A stretch of 64,000 nucleotides of DNA from Neobacillus rhizosphaerae (lineage in GTDB: Bacteria > Bacillota > Bacilli > Bacillales > Cytobacillaceae). The notes under the pieces are model-generated. The model saw only the letters and a program-made list of their open reading frames with translations, was not told where the DNA came from and ran no database searches. The position numbers and the translations under genes are program-made. The stretch spans positions 62,001-126,000 of the forward strand of contig NZ_CALBWS010000004.1 in NCBI RefSeq assembly GCF_937468385.1, read 5' to 3'. The stretch's first letter is position 1. Every line of letters starts with the position of its first letter. This document shows positions 38,091-47,385 of this stretch, in pieces.

Positions 38091-39278
38091 TTAAGCCTTC
38101 GGGACCTCAATCATCACAGCATCGCCCTGGCCGCCGCCGCTGCAAATCGCGGCGACACCGATTCCGCCGCCGCGGCGCTTCAACTCGTGCATGAGCGTAA
38201 TGATAATCCGCGCCCCGCTTGCACCAACTGGGTGGCCAAGGGCGACTGCACCGCCGTTCACATTGACCTTTTCTGGGTCAAGGCCAGCAATTTTTTCGCT
38301 CACCAAGGCAACAGCAGCAAAAGCTTCATTGATTTCAAATAAATCGATATCCGCTACACTTTTTCCTGTTTTTCGCATAAGTTCATTGATGACTAGCCCC
38401 GGCGTTTGTGGGAAATCCTTCGCTTCCACAGCTAGAGCAGCGTGGCCTAAGATGACCGCTTCCGCTTTTCTACCTTCACGAGCAGCGCGCTCCTCACTCA
38501 TTAGCACGAGAGCAGCCGCACCGTCATTGACACCAGGCGCATTTCCAGCAGTGATCGTTCCCGTTGCATTAAATACCGGTGCTAATTTTGCCAGTCGTTC
38601 TAACGAGGTATCCTTTCGTGGTGATTCGTCATCCGCGACAACTACAGGAGCTCCTTTTCGCTGCGGTACTTCCACAGCCACAATTTCCTCTGCAAATTTT
38701 CCATCCTCCATGGCGGCAATCGCGCGCTGATGGCTCCTTAAGGCCCACTCGTCCTGCGCCTGACGTGAAATCTCCATCTCGGCGGCCGTCGAATTGCCGT
38801 AAGTACCCATATGAACACCGGTAAAACTGCAGCTCAAGCCATCATGAATCATTAAATCTTTGGCAGCCGCGTCGCCCATTCGGAAGCCCCATCTTGCTTT
38901 TGGTAAAATATATGGGGCGTTGCTCATCGATTCCATGCCGCCAGCAACAATCACCTCTTCATCGCCGGCACGAATAATCTGGTCGGCCAACGTAACGCTG
39001 CGCATCCCCGAAGCGCAAACCTTATTAATTGTTTCTGTTTTGACCTCCCAAGGCAGGCCAGCATGATGGGCGGCTTGACGTGATGGGATTTGCCCCTGTC
39101 CCCCTTGTAAAACAGTTCCAAGAATGACCTCCTGGACGTACTCTGGCTCCACGTTAGCTCGCACCAGCGCTTCTTTAACAGCAATGCCTCCAAGCTGTGA
39201 AGCCGAAAAACTGCTCAAGAAGCCCCCTAATTTTCCAAAAGGTGTTCTTACCCCACTTAAAATGACCGTTCTCCCCAT
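38091..39278 (-). CDS. mmgA: Acetyl-CoA C-acetyltransferase (thiolase)
   Basis: This 395-residue thiolase cleaves or forms acetoacetyl-CoA or 3-ketoacyl-CoA. The catalytic cysteine is in [11 protein letters not shown] near residue 88, the histidine in [16 protein letters not shown] near 352, and the second cysteine in [12 protein letters not shown] near 382. The start [15 protein letters not shown] lies 6 bases after TTTGGA with AAGGGAGAG upstream. A probable TetR-type operator lies upstream at about 39338-39356. It lies between fadF and mmgB. Confidence 0.95.
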   Translation of the reverse strand: MGRTVILSGVRTPFGKLGGFLSSFSASQLGGIAVKEALVRANVEPEYVQEVILGTVLQGGQGQIPSRQAAHHAGLPWEVKTETINKVCASGMRSVTLADQIIRAGDEEVIVAGGMESMSNAPYILPKARWGFRMGDAAAKDLMIHDGLSCSFTGVHMGTYGNSTAAEMEISRQAQDEWALRSHQRAIAAMEDGKFAEEIVAVEVPQRKGAPVVVADDESPRKDTSLERLAKLAPVFNATGTITAGNAPGVNDGAAALVLMSEERAAREGRKAEAVILGHAALAVEAKDFPQTPGLVINELMRKTGKSVADIDLFEINEAFAAVALVSEKIAGLDPEKVNVNGGAVALGHPVGASGARIIITLMHELKRRGGGIGVAAICSGGGQGDAVMIEVPKA

Positions 39279-39336
39279 TCCAAACACTCTCCCTTTTCCC
39301 AATATTCAGTCATGTTATTCTAAAAAAATTATCCAG

Positions 39337-39354
39337 CGACTGAACGCTCGCTCG
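39337..39354. promoter_or_regulatory. TetR/FadR-like operator candidate upstream of mmgA
   Basis: On the minus strand the sequence reads GAGCGAGCGTTCAGTC, a near palindrome (GAGCG AG CGTTC). It matches the site upstream of fadF (GAATGAGCATTCAGTC) at most positions. Confidence 0.5.
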
Positions 39355-39459
39355 AAAATAATGAAAAAAGTAGGCATGTGGTTTTTTAAAACCCACAGCT
39401 AGCCAAGTCTATAAAAAAATTGGTAATGTAAGCGCTTTATTCTTATCTCTTATTTTACA

Positions 39460-39533
39460 TAAAAAACAGGAGAAGTTGAAATGTTTTACACAAAATTCTT
39501 AAAATTTTTGTAAATTGACTCCACTTCTCCTGT
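39460..39533 (-). terminator. Long-stem terminator of fadF
   Basis: ACAGGAGAAGT (39466) and ACTTCTCCTGT (39523) form a perfect 11-bp stem around an AT-rich inner inverted region, and a T-run follows on the minus strand. Confidence 0.8.
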
Positions 39534-39576
39534 TCTAATAATTACTACTTCTGCAATATTATCAAGCTGTCTCTTT

Positions 39577-41673
39577 TCATTCCCCGTAAACGGCTTTTTC
39601 AAGAATTTCAGCCACATCGTAAGTCGAAACCTTTTCTTCCACTTCTTTCGCCTTAGTTCCATCAGAAAGCATCGTTAAGCAGTATGGGCAGCCTGAGCTG
39701 ATGACAGACGGATTGACGGAAAGGGCTTGCTCGGTCCGGCTCACGTTAATTCGTTGGCCTGTTTCTTCCTCCATCCACATCAAGCCGCCGCCGGCACCGC
39801 AGCACATGCCTTTTTCGCGATTACGCTCCATTTCCACAAGTTTCACGCCTGGAATCGCTTTTAAAATTTCCCGTGGCGGGTCGTACACGTCATTATAGCG
39901 GCCTAAATAACAGGAATCATGGAAAGTAATCGTTTCGTTCACCTGATGTTTCGGAACAAGTCGGCTATCGCGGACAAGCTCATACAGTATTTCCGTATGA
40001 TGGTACACTTCCACATTCTCTAAGCCAAAATCAGGGTATTCATTTTTGAAAATATTATAGGCATGCGGGTCAATTGTGACAATTTTCTTGATCTCCGCTT
40101 TTTCAAATTCCTCAATATTTTTTGTCGCTAGCTCTTGGAACAGGAATTCATTACCAAGGCGGCGCGGTGTATCACCTGAGTTTTTTTCTTTGTTACCGAG
40201 AATGGCAAATTTCACACCCGCTTCGTTCATCAGCTTCGCGAACGATAATGCAATCTTCTGACTGCGGTTGTCGTAAGAACCCATCGCGCCAACCCAGAAG
40301 AGGTATTCGAATTCCTCGCCCGCCTTGTTCATTTCCTTCACCGTTGGAATATGAACATCGTCGCGGACTTCGCGCCAGTTCTCACGCTCTTTACGGTTTA
40401 AGCCCCACGGGTTCCCTTGGCGTTCTATATTCGTCATCGCACGCTGGGCGTCTGCATCCATTTTTCCCTCTGTTAAAACTAAATAACGACGAAGGTCGAT
40501 AATTTTATCAACGTGCTCGTTCATGACTGGACATTGGTCCTCACAGTTGCGACACGTGGTACATGCCCAGATTTCTTCTTCGGTAATGATATCGCCGATT
40601 AAGCTTGGACTATACGCTAAAGCAGCCGCTGTTTCTTCCGCACCCTGACCGCTTGCCGCCAGCGCAATTTGATTTCCTTTTGTGTTACTAAAAGCAAAGG
40701 TCGGCACCCACGGCTGTTTCGAAGTAACCGATGCGCCAAAATGGGTCAGATGGTCACGCATTTTCACAATTAAATCCATTGGCGACAGCATTTTACCCGT
40801 TCCGGTAGCAGGACACATATTGGTACAGCGGCCACATTCGACGCAGGCATAAAAATCGATCATTTGCAGCTGGGTAAAGTCGTCAATTTTTCCAACTCCA
40901 AAGGATTCTTGTGATTCATCTTCAAAATCTACCTTTTTCAATTTACCTGGTTTTTCTAAACGGTTAAAATAAACGTTCACCGGTCCGGCAATTAAGTGGG
41001 CATGCTTTCCTTGCGGTACATACACTAAAAAGGATAATAGGAATAATAAGTGGAACCACCAGGCTACATAGAAAATAACGACGGAAGCGGTTTCGCCGAG
41101 CCACGAAAAGAGCAGTGAAATGACAGAAGCAACTGGTTCTGTCCATGACACGTCTTCCCCATGCCAGATGATGCCCATGCCGTTTCCAAGTAATACCGAA
41201 ACCATCAAGCCGCCGATAAAAATTAACACAAGACCTGCTTTAAAACCGCGCTTTAAGCGAACTAATTTTTCAATATAACGGCGATAGAACGCCCAAATAA
41301 CAGCTACTAAAATGGTTAGTGTCACAATTTCCTGGAAAAAGGTGAAGGCGGGATATAACGGTCCAAGTGGCAAATGCGAGCCTGGTTTAATCCCTTTCCA
41401 AATAAAATCAATCGCTCCAAATTGAACAAGCAGGAAACCATAAAAGAACATGACGTGGATAGCTCCACTTTTTTTATCCTTTAAAAGCTTCTTCTGTCCA
41501 AACACCATGACCCAAATTTTTTGCAGCCGTTCTTTGACATTATTATCAAACTCAACCTTTTTCCCTAGCTTAATAAAGGCCATCCGAGTTTTTACAACAT
41601 AAACGAACAAACTGATTGCGTAAGCGGTTACAACCAAGAAGGCAATGAGGTTAACCCATAATAAACCATTCAT
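39577..41673 (-). CDS. fadF: FadF: membrane iron-sulfur oxidoreductase of fatty-acid oxidation
   Basis: This 698-residue protein joins a membrane domain to an electron-transfer domain. The N-terminal half has about five segments (residues 5-25, 75-115, 125-145, 155-180, 210-240) and histidines of a cytochrome b/NarI-like type. Two 4Fe-4S motifs follow: CVECGRCTNMCP near residue 285 and CTTCRNCEDQCP near 375. Two cysteine-rich CCG domains end the protein (CYLGRYNDVYDPP, CCGAGGG, SSGCPYC). It probably passes ETF electrons to quinone. The start MNGLLWVNLIAF follows AAAGGGGCTAATTTTG. In Bacillus it belongs to the fatty-acid-degradation regulon. Confidence 0.94.
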   Translation of the reverse strand: MNGLLWVNLIAFLVVTAYAISLFVYVVKTRMAFIKLGKKVEFDNNVKERLQKIWVMVFGQKKLLKDKKSGAIHVMFFYGFLLVQFGAIDFIWKGIKPGSHLPLGPLYPAFTFFQEIVTLTILVAVIWAFYRRYIEKLVRLKRGFKAGLVLIFIGGLMVSVLLGNGMGIIWHGEDVSWTEPVASVISLLFSWLGETASVVIFYVAWWFHLLFLLSFLVYVPQGKHAHLIAGPVNVYFNRLEKPGKLKKVDFEDESQESFGVGKIDDFTQLQMIDFYACVECGRCTNMCPATGTGKMLSPMDLIVKMRDHLTHFGASVTSKQPWVPTFAFSNTKGNQIALAASGQGAEETAAALAYSPSLIGDIITEEEIWACTTCRNCEDQCPVMNEHVDKIIDLRRYLVLTEGKMDADAQRAMTNIERQGNPWGLNRKERENWREVRDDVHIPTVKEMNKAGEEFEYLFWVGAMGSYDNRSQKIALSFAKLMNEAGVKFAILGNKEKNSGDTPRRLGNEFLFQELATKNIEEFEKAEIKKIVTIDPHAYNIFKNEYPDFGLENVEVYHHTEILYELVRDSRLVPKHQVNETITFHDSCYLGRYNDVYDPPREILKAIPGVKLVEMERNREKGMCCGAGGGLMWMEEETGQRINVSRTEQALSVNPSVISSGCPYCLTMLSDGTKAKEVEEKVSTYDVAEILEKAVYGE

Positions 41674-41775
41674 CAAAATTAGCCCCTTTCGTTTTGCTTT
41701 ATCCCCTAATGTTTTTTTTCGCAAGTTGTAGAAAATAATTAATTTTCAGAACTTATCCATAACTCTATTATATGA

Positions 41776-41818
41776 TGAATGAGCATTCAGTCAACGAATT
41801 TTTGCAAAATTCATTCGA
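41776..41818. promoter_or_regulatory. TetR/FadR-like operator candidate upstream of fadF
   Basis: TGAATGAGCATTCA at 41776-41789 is a perfect palindrome (TGAATG AG CATTCA) and resembles the Bacillus FadR consensus TGAATGAnTAnTCATTCA. A second, AT-rich inverted pair (GAATTTTTGCAAAATTC) follows. The region separates divergent fadF and the cardiolipin synthase gene. Confidence 0.6.
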
Positions 41819-41877
41819 CTGATAGAAATAATCACTTTCGGAAAACCTAAGAAAATGGATTGGAGGAACGATTCCAG

Positions 41878-43080
41878 ATGATTTTTGCACTCTCGTTAAG
41901 CGGACTTGTCCTTCTCATCATGATCTGGCTAGCAGTCGATTTTAGCTTAGGGAGGAAGAAGCATCTTTCCACTGCGGGCAGGATGGAAACAGCCATGCTT
42001 CATGGTCAGTTTGAAATTTTCACCCATGGAAAGGAATTATTCCATGATTATTTCAATGAGATTAGACAGGCGAACCACCATATTCATGTATTATTTTATA
42101 TTGTCAAAGATGACACCATCAGCCAGGAGTTTTTCTCGCTATTAAAAGCAAAGGCGCGGGAAGGCGTGGAGGTTCGGCTCTTGCTTGACCGGATTGGGAG
42201 CTGGAAAATTAAGAAGCAGACAGTGAAGGAGCTGCGGGAGGCAGGGATTCATTTTGCGTATAGTAATTCGGTTAGATTTCCATTCCTGTTTTATTCTTCC
42301 CAGGTCCGGAATCACCGCAAAGTTTCGCTTATTGATGGAAAAATTGGCTATCTCGGCGGGTTTAACATCGGTAAGGAATATATTGACGAAGACCCAATCT
42401 TGAGCCCGTGGCGTGATTACCATTTAAAAATGACCGGTGAAGGCGTTAATTTTTTGCAGAGTGAGTTTTTTATTGATTGGAATGAGTACGGAGGTGAAAA
42501 TCTTCAGAATCATCCTGTCTATTTTCCAAATCTGCCAAAGGGGGAGGTTCGCCATCAATTTATTCCGACGGAAGCCGGCCAGCTCGAAGACATGTTTATC
42601 AGACTGCTGCAAAAGGCCGTTCACACCATCTTCATTGGGACTCCTTACTTTATTCCAAGTAACAAAGTTTTTGCTGCATTAATGGAAGCACGGCAGCGAG
42701 GCGTTGATATCACCTTGGTTGTCCCCTACAACGCTGACCATATGCTTGTCCAGGAAGCCTCCTACCACTATTTACGAACACTGCTTAAGGAGGGAGTAGC
42801 GGTTTATCAATTTAAAAATGGCTTTTATCATGCAAAAACAATTATGATCGATGACAAAATTTGCGATATCGGCACCGCCAATTTCGATCAGCGCAGCTTG
42901 TTTTTAAACAAAGAAATCAATTGTTTTATTTATAATTCTACTTTTATTGAGCGTGTGAGGTCCGTTATTAAAAAGGACATCCGCGACTCCATACCGTTAA
43001 CATTGGCAGAGCTAAATAAACCGAATTTTTTAAGATCTGTGAAAGAAGTTCTTGCTGGAGTTATTGCTTATTTTTTATAA
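41878..43080 (+). CDS. clsB: Cardiolipin synthase-like phospholipase D protein (YwjE type)
   Basis: The 400-residue protein has an N-terminal membrane segment (residues 2-22) and two phospholipase D motifs: NHRKVSLIDGKIGYLGGFN near residue 145 (HxK) and YHAKTIMIDDKICDIGTANFDQRS near 320. These make it a ClsA/B-type enzyme joining phosphatidylglycerol molecules into cardiolipin. In B. subtilis ywjE lies next to fadF in the same divergent arrangement. The ATG at 41878 is preferred to an in-frame TTG 18 bases upstream, because GGAGGAACG then falls at proper spacing. Confidence 0.92.
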   Translation: MIFALSLSGLVLLIMIWLAVDFSLGRKKHLSTAGRMETAMLHGQFEIFTHGKELFHDYFNEIRQANHHIHVLFYIVKDDTISQEFFSLLKAKAREGVEVRLLLDRIGSWKIKKQTVKELREAGIHFAYSNSVRFPFLFYSSQVRNHRKVSLIDGKIGYLGGFNIGKEYIDEDPILSPWRDYHLKMTGEGVNFLQSEFFIDWNEYGGENLQNHPVYFPNLPKGEVRHQFIPTEAGQLEDMFIRLLQKAVHTIFIGTPYFIPSNKVFAALMEARQRGVDITLVVPYNADHMLVQEASYHYLRTLLKEGVAVYQFKNGFYHAKTIMIDDKICDIGTANFDQRSLFLNKEINCFIYNSTFIERVRSVIKKDIRDSIPLTLAELNKPNFLRSVKEVLAGVIAYFL

Positions 43081-43202
43081 AAAAATTCTTGGCGCGATGT
43101 AGACTTCATGATTTAGGCGAAAGCAAAGTATCAAGCCGCACTGAAGTTAGTCGAGGATTTAAGCAAAATCCGCGGCTATAAGCGAATCAGCGGCAGTGCT
43201 AT

Positions 43203-43352
43203 TAAGAAAAGCGCAAGCGCCCGTTAAGCGGGGTATGGACTGGAGCACTTTGACTGAGATAAAGGAAACACGGAGAGCGATAGCGATCCGATGTTGACTT
43301 ATCGTAGGGAAAAGGGCGAAGTACACTAGCCGCTGGGCGCTGGAGCTGGACA
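43203..43352. repeat. Repeat family II, copy 3 (inverted)
   Basis: Starts AAGAAAAGCGCAAGCGCCCG, contains GGAAACACGG, CGATGTTGACTTATCG and GTACACTAGCCGCTGGGC, and ends CTGGAGCTGGACA. It is the reverse complement of the unit at 29972. Confidence 0.93.
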
Positions 43353-43404
43353 ATTCTCAAAGTCGAAAATTTTATACTCCCTCATCTTTTGAAATAACGT
43401 AAAG

Positions 43405-43431
43405 AGTCTCCGAACCAACATCGGAGACCCT
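43405..43431 (-). terminator. Terminator of sspH
   Basis: GTCTCCGA and TCGGAGAC form a perfect 8-bp stem with an ACCAACA loop. The T-run on the minus strand is weak (TTTACG). Confidence 0.7.
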
Positions 43432-43434
43432 TTA

Positions 43435-43614
43435 CTATTCTTCAATAAGATTTAACACAGGTACATCTCTTTCGTTTTCTGGATCGGTTATAGAATAAAT
43501 CCTCGCTAGTTTCGTCGTCTCGTCCACGTGTTGAATAATTACCGGGGTTCCATCATAGGTAACATTGATCATATCAGCGGATTCAACAATTTCTTTTGCT
43601 CTTCCTACATTCAT
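43435..43614 (-). CDS. sspH: H-type small acid-soluble spore protein
   Basis: The 59-residue protein reads MNVGRAKEIVESADMINVTY, then DGTPVIIQHVDETTKLARIY and SITDPENERDVPVLNLIEE. This is the SspH family pattern (RAKEIVESxDMIxVTY, then a conserved PVxIQHVDE). H-type proteins are packed in spores and are made in the forespore. It is a short gene, below common size cut-offs. A GGAGTGAACC ribosome site precedes the ATG at 43614. A possible sigma-G promoter lies upstream. Confidence 0.9.
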   Translation of the reverse strand: MNVGRAKEIVESADMINVTYDGTPVIIQHVDETTKLARIYSITDPENERDVPVLNLIEE

Positions 43615-43647
43615 GCGTTCGGTTCACTCCTTACTGAAAATTCTCTA

Positions 43648-43678
43648 TTAATATTTGTGTTTTTTTGGAAAATATTCA
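43648..43678 (-). promoter_or_regulatory. Possible sigma-G promoter of sspH
   Basis: TGAATA (43678-43673) and ATATTAA (43654-43648) are separated by 18 bases on the minus strand and resemble TGAATA / CATACTA. They lie 34 bases or more upstream of the start codon, as expected for a forespore gene. Confidence 0.45.
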
Positions 43679-43804
43679 TTTCATGGATTATTTTCAAACA
43701 AATTTTGGCACGTTTGCAGAATTGGCGCCGATCAAAATGGGCTTTTTTTAAACGATGCCCCTTTACTCGCCAACCACACAAATTCCCCGCCAAACCACAT
43801 AGAA

Positions 43805-43838
43805 AAAGGCCCCCCTTAATCAGAAGGGAGCCTCATCA
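43805..43838 (-). terminator. Terminator of argS
   Basis: GGCCCCCCTT and AAGGGAGCC form a stem followed by TTTTTC on the minus strand. Confidence 0.8.
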
Positions 43839-43841
43839 AAT

Positions 43842-45512
43842 TTACATTTTTTCCGGGGCCGAAACGCCAATCAACGCCAGTGCATTTTTCAACGTAATTT
43901 GCACAGCCTTCACCAACGCAAGGCGTGCCTTCGTGCGCTCCAACTGATCACTATCAAGCACTTTTTCCGCATTATAAAAACTGTGAAACGTCGACGCCAG
44001 TTCAAAGATATAGTTGGTGATGCGGTGCGGCACACGCTTCAGTGCGGCCTCGCCAACAGCCGACGGGAATTCACCAAGCTTTTTCAGTAAATCGATTTCC
44101 TTTTCAGACGCCACTAACGAAAAGTCAGCACCAGTATCCACCGTCACGCCTTGTTCTTCGCCTGAACGTAAGATGCTCGAAATCCGTGCATGGGCGTATT
44201 GCGCGTAATATACCGGATTTTCATTCGACTCCGACACCGCTAAATCCAAATCAAAATCCATATGCGTATCCGAGCTACGCATCGCAAAGAAATAACGCGT
44301 CGCGTCAAGGCCGACCTCATCGACCAAATCACGCATCGTAACCGCCTTACCAGTTCGCTTACTCATCTTCATCTTCTCACCGTTTTTATAAAGATGAACG
44401 AGCTGGATAATTTCCACCTCAAGCGCCTCGCGGTCATAACCTAAAGCTTGGATTGCCGCCTTCATCCGTGGGATATAGCCGTGGTGATCCGCACCCCAAA
44501 TGTTAATCAATTTTTCAAAGCCTCGCGCCAGCTTGTCCCTATGGTAAGCGATATCAGGCGTCAAGTACGTATAAGAGCCGTCCTGCTTGATTAACACACG
44601 GTTTTTGTCATCACCGAAATCGGTCGAACGAAGCCAGGTCGCGCCATCTTCCTCATAGACATAGCCGCTTTCCCTTAGTGCAGTCAGAGCTTCATCAATT
44701 TTTCCATTTTTATAAAGCGAGGTTTCCGAATACCACACGTCAAAACCGACTCGGAAATTCTCAAGATCCTTCTTTAATTTCGCCATTTCATATTTCAAGC
44801 CATACTCACGGAAAAAATCAAATCGTTCTTCCTCGGCCACATTCACAAACTTGTCGCCAAACTCTTCCGCCAGTGTCTTCCCGATGCCGACAATATCGGC
44901 GCCATGGTAGCCGTCCTCCGGCATGTCTTTTTCCAGACCAAGCGCCTGGAAATAACGTGCCTCCACCGACAATGCTAAATTATTAATCTGATTGCCAGCA
45001 TCATTAATATAATATTCGCGAGAAACATCATAGCCAGCCTTGGCCAAAATATTGCACAGAGAATCGCCAACAGCAGCACCGCGGGCATGTCCAAGGTGCA
45101 GGTCTCCAGTAGGATTGGCCGATACAAACTCGACTTGAATTTTTTGACCGCCGCCAACTGTGGTCGAACCGTACTTTTCACCAGCCTCAAGCACGGTAGG
45201 AATCAGGTCGGTTAAATACGCATTATTCATATAAAAATTGATAAACCCCGGCCCCGCTAGCTCAATTTTTTCAATTGAAGCCTGTGAACGGTCGAAATGG
45301 GCCACTAATGCTTCCGCAATCATCCGCGGCGCCTTCTTCGCCACCCGAGCGAGCTGCATCGCCATATTCGTTGAGTAATCGCCATGGGCCTTCTCCTTCG
45401 GGATTTCAAGAACCACATCAGGAATCTGCTCTTCTGTCGCAAGCTCCGCCTTTAGCACAGCCGCACGAATCTCTTCCTTTATTTTACTTTGAACCTGTTC
45501 AACTATATTCAT
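43842..45512 (-). CDS. argS: Arginyl-tRNA synthetase
   Basis: The 556-residue class I synthetase has an N-terminal additional domain ([14 protein letters not shown] near residue 40), the HIGH-type sequence [18 protein letters not shown] near 131, the [34 protein letters not shown] region around the KMSK motif, and a C-terminal anticodon-binding DALR domain (SFYNAEKVL). Its start overlaps the ywiB stop by four bases (ATGA), so it is translationally coupled. No T-box leader is recognisable upstream. Confidence 0.97.
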   Translation of the reverse strand: MNIVEQVQSKIKEEIRAAVLKAELATEEQIPDVVLEIPKEKAHGDYSTNMAMQLARVAKKAPRMIAEALVAHFDRSQASIEKIELAGPGFINFYMNNAYLTDLIPTVLEAGEKYGSTTVGGGQKIQVEFVSANPTGDLHLGHARGAAVGDSLCNILAKAGYDVSREYYINDAGNQINNLALSVEARYFQALGLEKDMPEDGYHGADIVGIGKTLAEEFGDKFVNVAEEERFDFFREYGLKYEMAKLKKDLENFRVGFDVWYSETSLYKNGKIDEALTALRESGYVYEEDGATWLRSTDFGDDKNRVLIKQDGSYTYLTPDIAYHRDKLARGFEKLINIWGADHHGYIPRMKAAIQALGYDREALEVEIIQLVHLYKNGEKMKMSKRTGKAVTMRDLVDEVGLDATRYFFAMRSSDTHMDFDLDLAVSESNENPVYYAQYAHARISSILRSGEEQGVTVDTGADFSLVASEKEIDLLKKLGEFPSAVGEAALKRVPHRITNYIFELASTFHSFYNAEKVLDSDQLERTKARLALVKAVQITLKNALALIGVSAPEKM

Positions 45513-45916
45513 TTCCGATCCTCCTGAAAGCTAATTTCTAAATGATATGTACCTGAAGGCGAGCCCTGCATTGTGAAATCGTAGAGAATATCGATAAGCC
45601 CTTCCGAATGCTCGATTCGCTTGGCCATCGTCATCGTTTCAAAAACACCAAACGGCATCTCGTAGCTGCCCCTTAGTTTTCGATTTACCTGAAACGGCAG
45701 CCTCATCTTCACCGCACCGCCGCGTAAAATTAGTGCTTCTTCCCCCGCCACCTTGACAATCGTGCGAACAGTACCTTCCTCCAGCACTTCCTCATACCGC
45801 AGAAATGTTGCACCACCTTTTTGATGGTAGCGACCAAACACCGTTAATTCCATTGCTTCCTGAGCATCAATCGTCGTTTTCACCTTGATTTTCACGGGTA
45901 TTTCAGAATTTTCCAA
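45509..45916 (-). CDS. ywiB: DUF1934 family protein YwiB
   Basis: The 135-residue protein is a lipocalin-like beta barrel of the DUF1934 family. Seen are [31 protein letters not shown] and [14 protein letters not shown]. In B. subtilis ywiB precedes argS and is cotranscribed with it; the function is unknown. A TTG at 45916 fits the family N-terminus ([13 protein letters not shown]). The GTG 12 bases upstream is too close to its AAAGGAA ribosome site. Confidence 0.88.
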   Translation of the reverse strand: MENSEIPVKIKVKTTIDAQEAMELTVFGRYHQKGGATFLRYEEVLEEGTVRTIVKVAGEEALILRGGAVKMRLPFQVNRKLRGSYEMPFGVFETMTMAKRIEHSEGLIDILYDFTMQGSPSGTYHLEISFQEDRK

Positions 45917-45963
45917 CCGATTTAGCACTTCCTTTTCATTTTATAACACAACATTCTCGTTTA

Positions 45964-46036
45964 TTTGCAAGAATTCCAATTTTTTTGCGAATCTCCGTTG
46001 TTTCTTTGCGAATATGCCGCTTTAATTTGCAAAATA
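45964..46036. repeat. 21-bp phased array E (TTTGCGAA units)
   Basis: TTTGC(A/G)A starts at 45964, 45984, 46005 and 46026, i.e. spacings 20, 21, 21. Confidence 0.75.
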
Positions 46037-46068
46037 CAATAAGAGCTTTTTTAAAAAGGAACTCAGGT

Positions 46069-46281
46069 ATGTTCTCTTTATTAGTTCTAGTCTTCATCAT
46101 TTACTTAGGTGCATTAACGCATGCTTTTTCTATTATAAACATTGTAACGGCACAAATCAAAGATGCCCGCCCCCAATGGGACAGGCACCAGATTGACATG
46201 GTTTCTGGATATCAGAAAAGGTTGTTCCTGTGTAACAGAAAAGTTCTCTTATATATCAGAAAGAGGTCTCCTGAAGTATAA
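46069..46281 (+). CDS. Possible 70-residue membrane peptide
   Basis: From the ATG at 46069, after AAAGGAACTCAGGT, the frame reads MFSLLVLVFIIYLGALTHAF, then SIINIVTAQIKDARPQWDRH. After that it enters the repetitive stretch F, where composition becomes basic and non-protein-like. The first 40 residues resemble a small membrane protein. The tail may be repeat insertion into an old gene or mere chance. No neighbour explains it. Confidence 0.3.
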   Translation: MFSLLVLVFIIYLGALTHAFSIINIVTAQIKDARPQWDRHQIDMVSGYQKRLFLCNRKVLLYIRKRSPEV

Positions 46282-46340
46282 AAAGAGTTTTTTTATACAA
46301 CGGGAAGGTTCTTCCTATATTCGGACAGGAAGGTTTACCT
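46211..46340. repeat. Degenerate array F (CAGAAAAGgtt units)
   Basis: Units resembling TATCAGAAAAGGTTCTCCT recur with spacings near 21-23 bases (CAGAA at 46213, 46236 and 46257, then diverged copies to 46330). It ends at the speB stop. Confidence 0.55.
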
Positions 46341-47211
46341 ATTTCACCCAGCCAAGCAGCATTTCACGAATCAATTTGCTCGCTGTGTTCGCTGTTTGCT
46401 CAGATGAATCGTAGATTGGAGCAACCTCAACCAGGTCACCACCGACGACCTTCACCTCAGAACGAGCAATTTCATGAATGGAAGCAAGCAGCTCGCGTGA
46501 GGTGATTCCGCCGCAATCAACCGTACCGGTTCCAGGCGCATGTGCAGGGTCCAATACGTCAATGTCAATCGTGACATAGACTGGGCGCCCAGCTAGCGAT
46601 GGCAGGATTTCCTTTAACGGCTCAAGCACTTCAAATTTTGAAATATGCATGCCATTTTTCTTTGCCCATTCAAATTCTTCTTTCATACCGGAACGGATCC
46701 CAAAAGAATAAACGTTTTTTGGTCCGATTAATTCGGCAATCTTGCGAATCGGGGTCGAGTGTGACAGCGGCTCGCCTTCATAATTTTCACGCAGGTCGGT
46801 GTGTGCGTCAAAATGGATAATCGCTAAATCTGGATATTTCTTATAAACAGCTTTCATCACTGGCCATGAGACAAGGTGCTCGCCGCCCATACCTAACGGG
46901 AATTTGCCTGCATCCAAGACTTGGTCAACAAATTCTTCAATCAAATCAAGGCTGCGCTGGGCATTCCCGAACGGAAGCGGAATATCACCGGCGTCGAAAT
47001 ATTTTACCTCATCAAGCTCGCGGTCGAGGTAGGCACTGTACTCTTCAAGACCAATTGACACCTCGCGAATTCGCGCTGGGCCAAACCGTGAACCTGGGCG
47101 ATAGCTTACCGTCCAGTCCATAGGCATCCCGTACAATACAACCTGACTTTCCTCAAAATTCGGGTGACTCTTAATAAACACATTCCCCGAATACGCCTCA
47201 TCAAAACGCAT
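46339..47211 (-). CDS. speB: Agmatinase
   Basis: SpeB hydrolyses agmatine to putrescine and urea with two manganese ions. The 290-residue ureohydrolase has the metal motifs GMGGEHLVSW, IHFDAHTDLRENYEGEPLSHST near residue 133 and VYVTIDIDVLDPAHAPGTGTVDCGG near 212. It follows speE, forming the usual polyamine pair. The tandem-repeat gap between the two genes (47212-47385) includes a 54-base repeat and hairpins. Confidence 0.96.
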   Translation of the reverse strand: MRFDEAYSGNVFIKSHPNFEESQVVLYGMPMDWTVSYRPGSRFGPARIREVSIGLEEYSAYLDRELDEVKYFDAGDIPLPFGNAQRSLDLIEEFVDQVLDAGKFPLGMGGEHLVSWPVMKAVYKKYPDLAIIHFDAHTDLRENYEGEPLSHSTPIRKIAELIGPKNVYSFGIRSGMKEEFEWAKKNGMHISKFEVLEPLKEILPSLAGRPVYVTIDIDVLDPAHAPGTGTVDCGGITSRELLASIHEIARSEVKVVGGDLVEVAPIYDSSEQTANTASKLIREMLLGWVK

Positions 47212-47242
47212 CCAACATCCCTCACTTTCTACGTATTACCTT

Positions 47243-47350
47243 AAACCTCTTTATGACCAGGTTTTCGCTTTTTCCCCAGTTCCGGTCTCATAGAACCTCT
47301 CTATGGGACCGGTTGCTCACTTTTTCCTCTGGTTCCGTCTCATAGAACAA
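47243..47350. repeat. 54-bp imperfect tandem repeat between speB and speE
   Basis: Two units of about 54 bases each contain CCTCTyTATGrxACC, CACTTTTTCC or CGCTTTTTCC, then GTTCCGgTCTCATAGAA. The junction GGTCTCATAG / CTATGGGACC forms a 10-bp hairpin with one wobble pair. Confidence 0.65.
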
Positions 47351-47385
47351 CTGTAACAGGAGTACTTTTCTTGTTCCCGTTTATG

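Larger units (their letters stand above)
39279..39576. other. fadF-mmgA gap
   Basis: The 298-base gap holds the candidate operator near 39338 and the fadF terminator (39460-39533). No gene is seen. Confidence 0.6.
43081..43434. other. clsB-sspH convergent gap
   Basis: The 354-base gap holds repeat family II copy 3 (43203-43352) and the sspH terminator. The first 120 bases have a GC-rich stretch without a clear gene. Confidence 0.6.
45917..46338. other. speB-ywiB gap with arrays E and F
   Basis: This 422-base gap includes the 21-bp-phased array E, the array-like stretch F and a weak plus-strand frame at 46069. Otherwise I see nothing. Confidence 0.6.

Noticed and set aside
37907..38194. Plus-strand frame over array D into mmgA
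   Set aside because: The frame overlaps the mmgA 3' end on the other strand and reads through the array. There is no start signal or family match.
45917..46068. T-box leader for argS-ywiB
   Set aside because: No T-box word (TGGNACCGCG) or specifier stem could be found upstream of ywiB.
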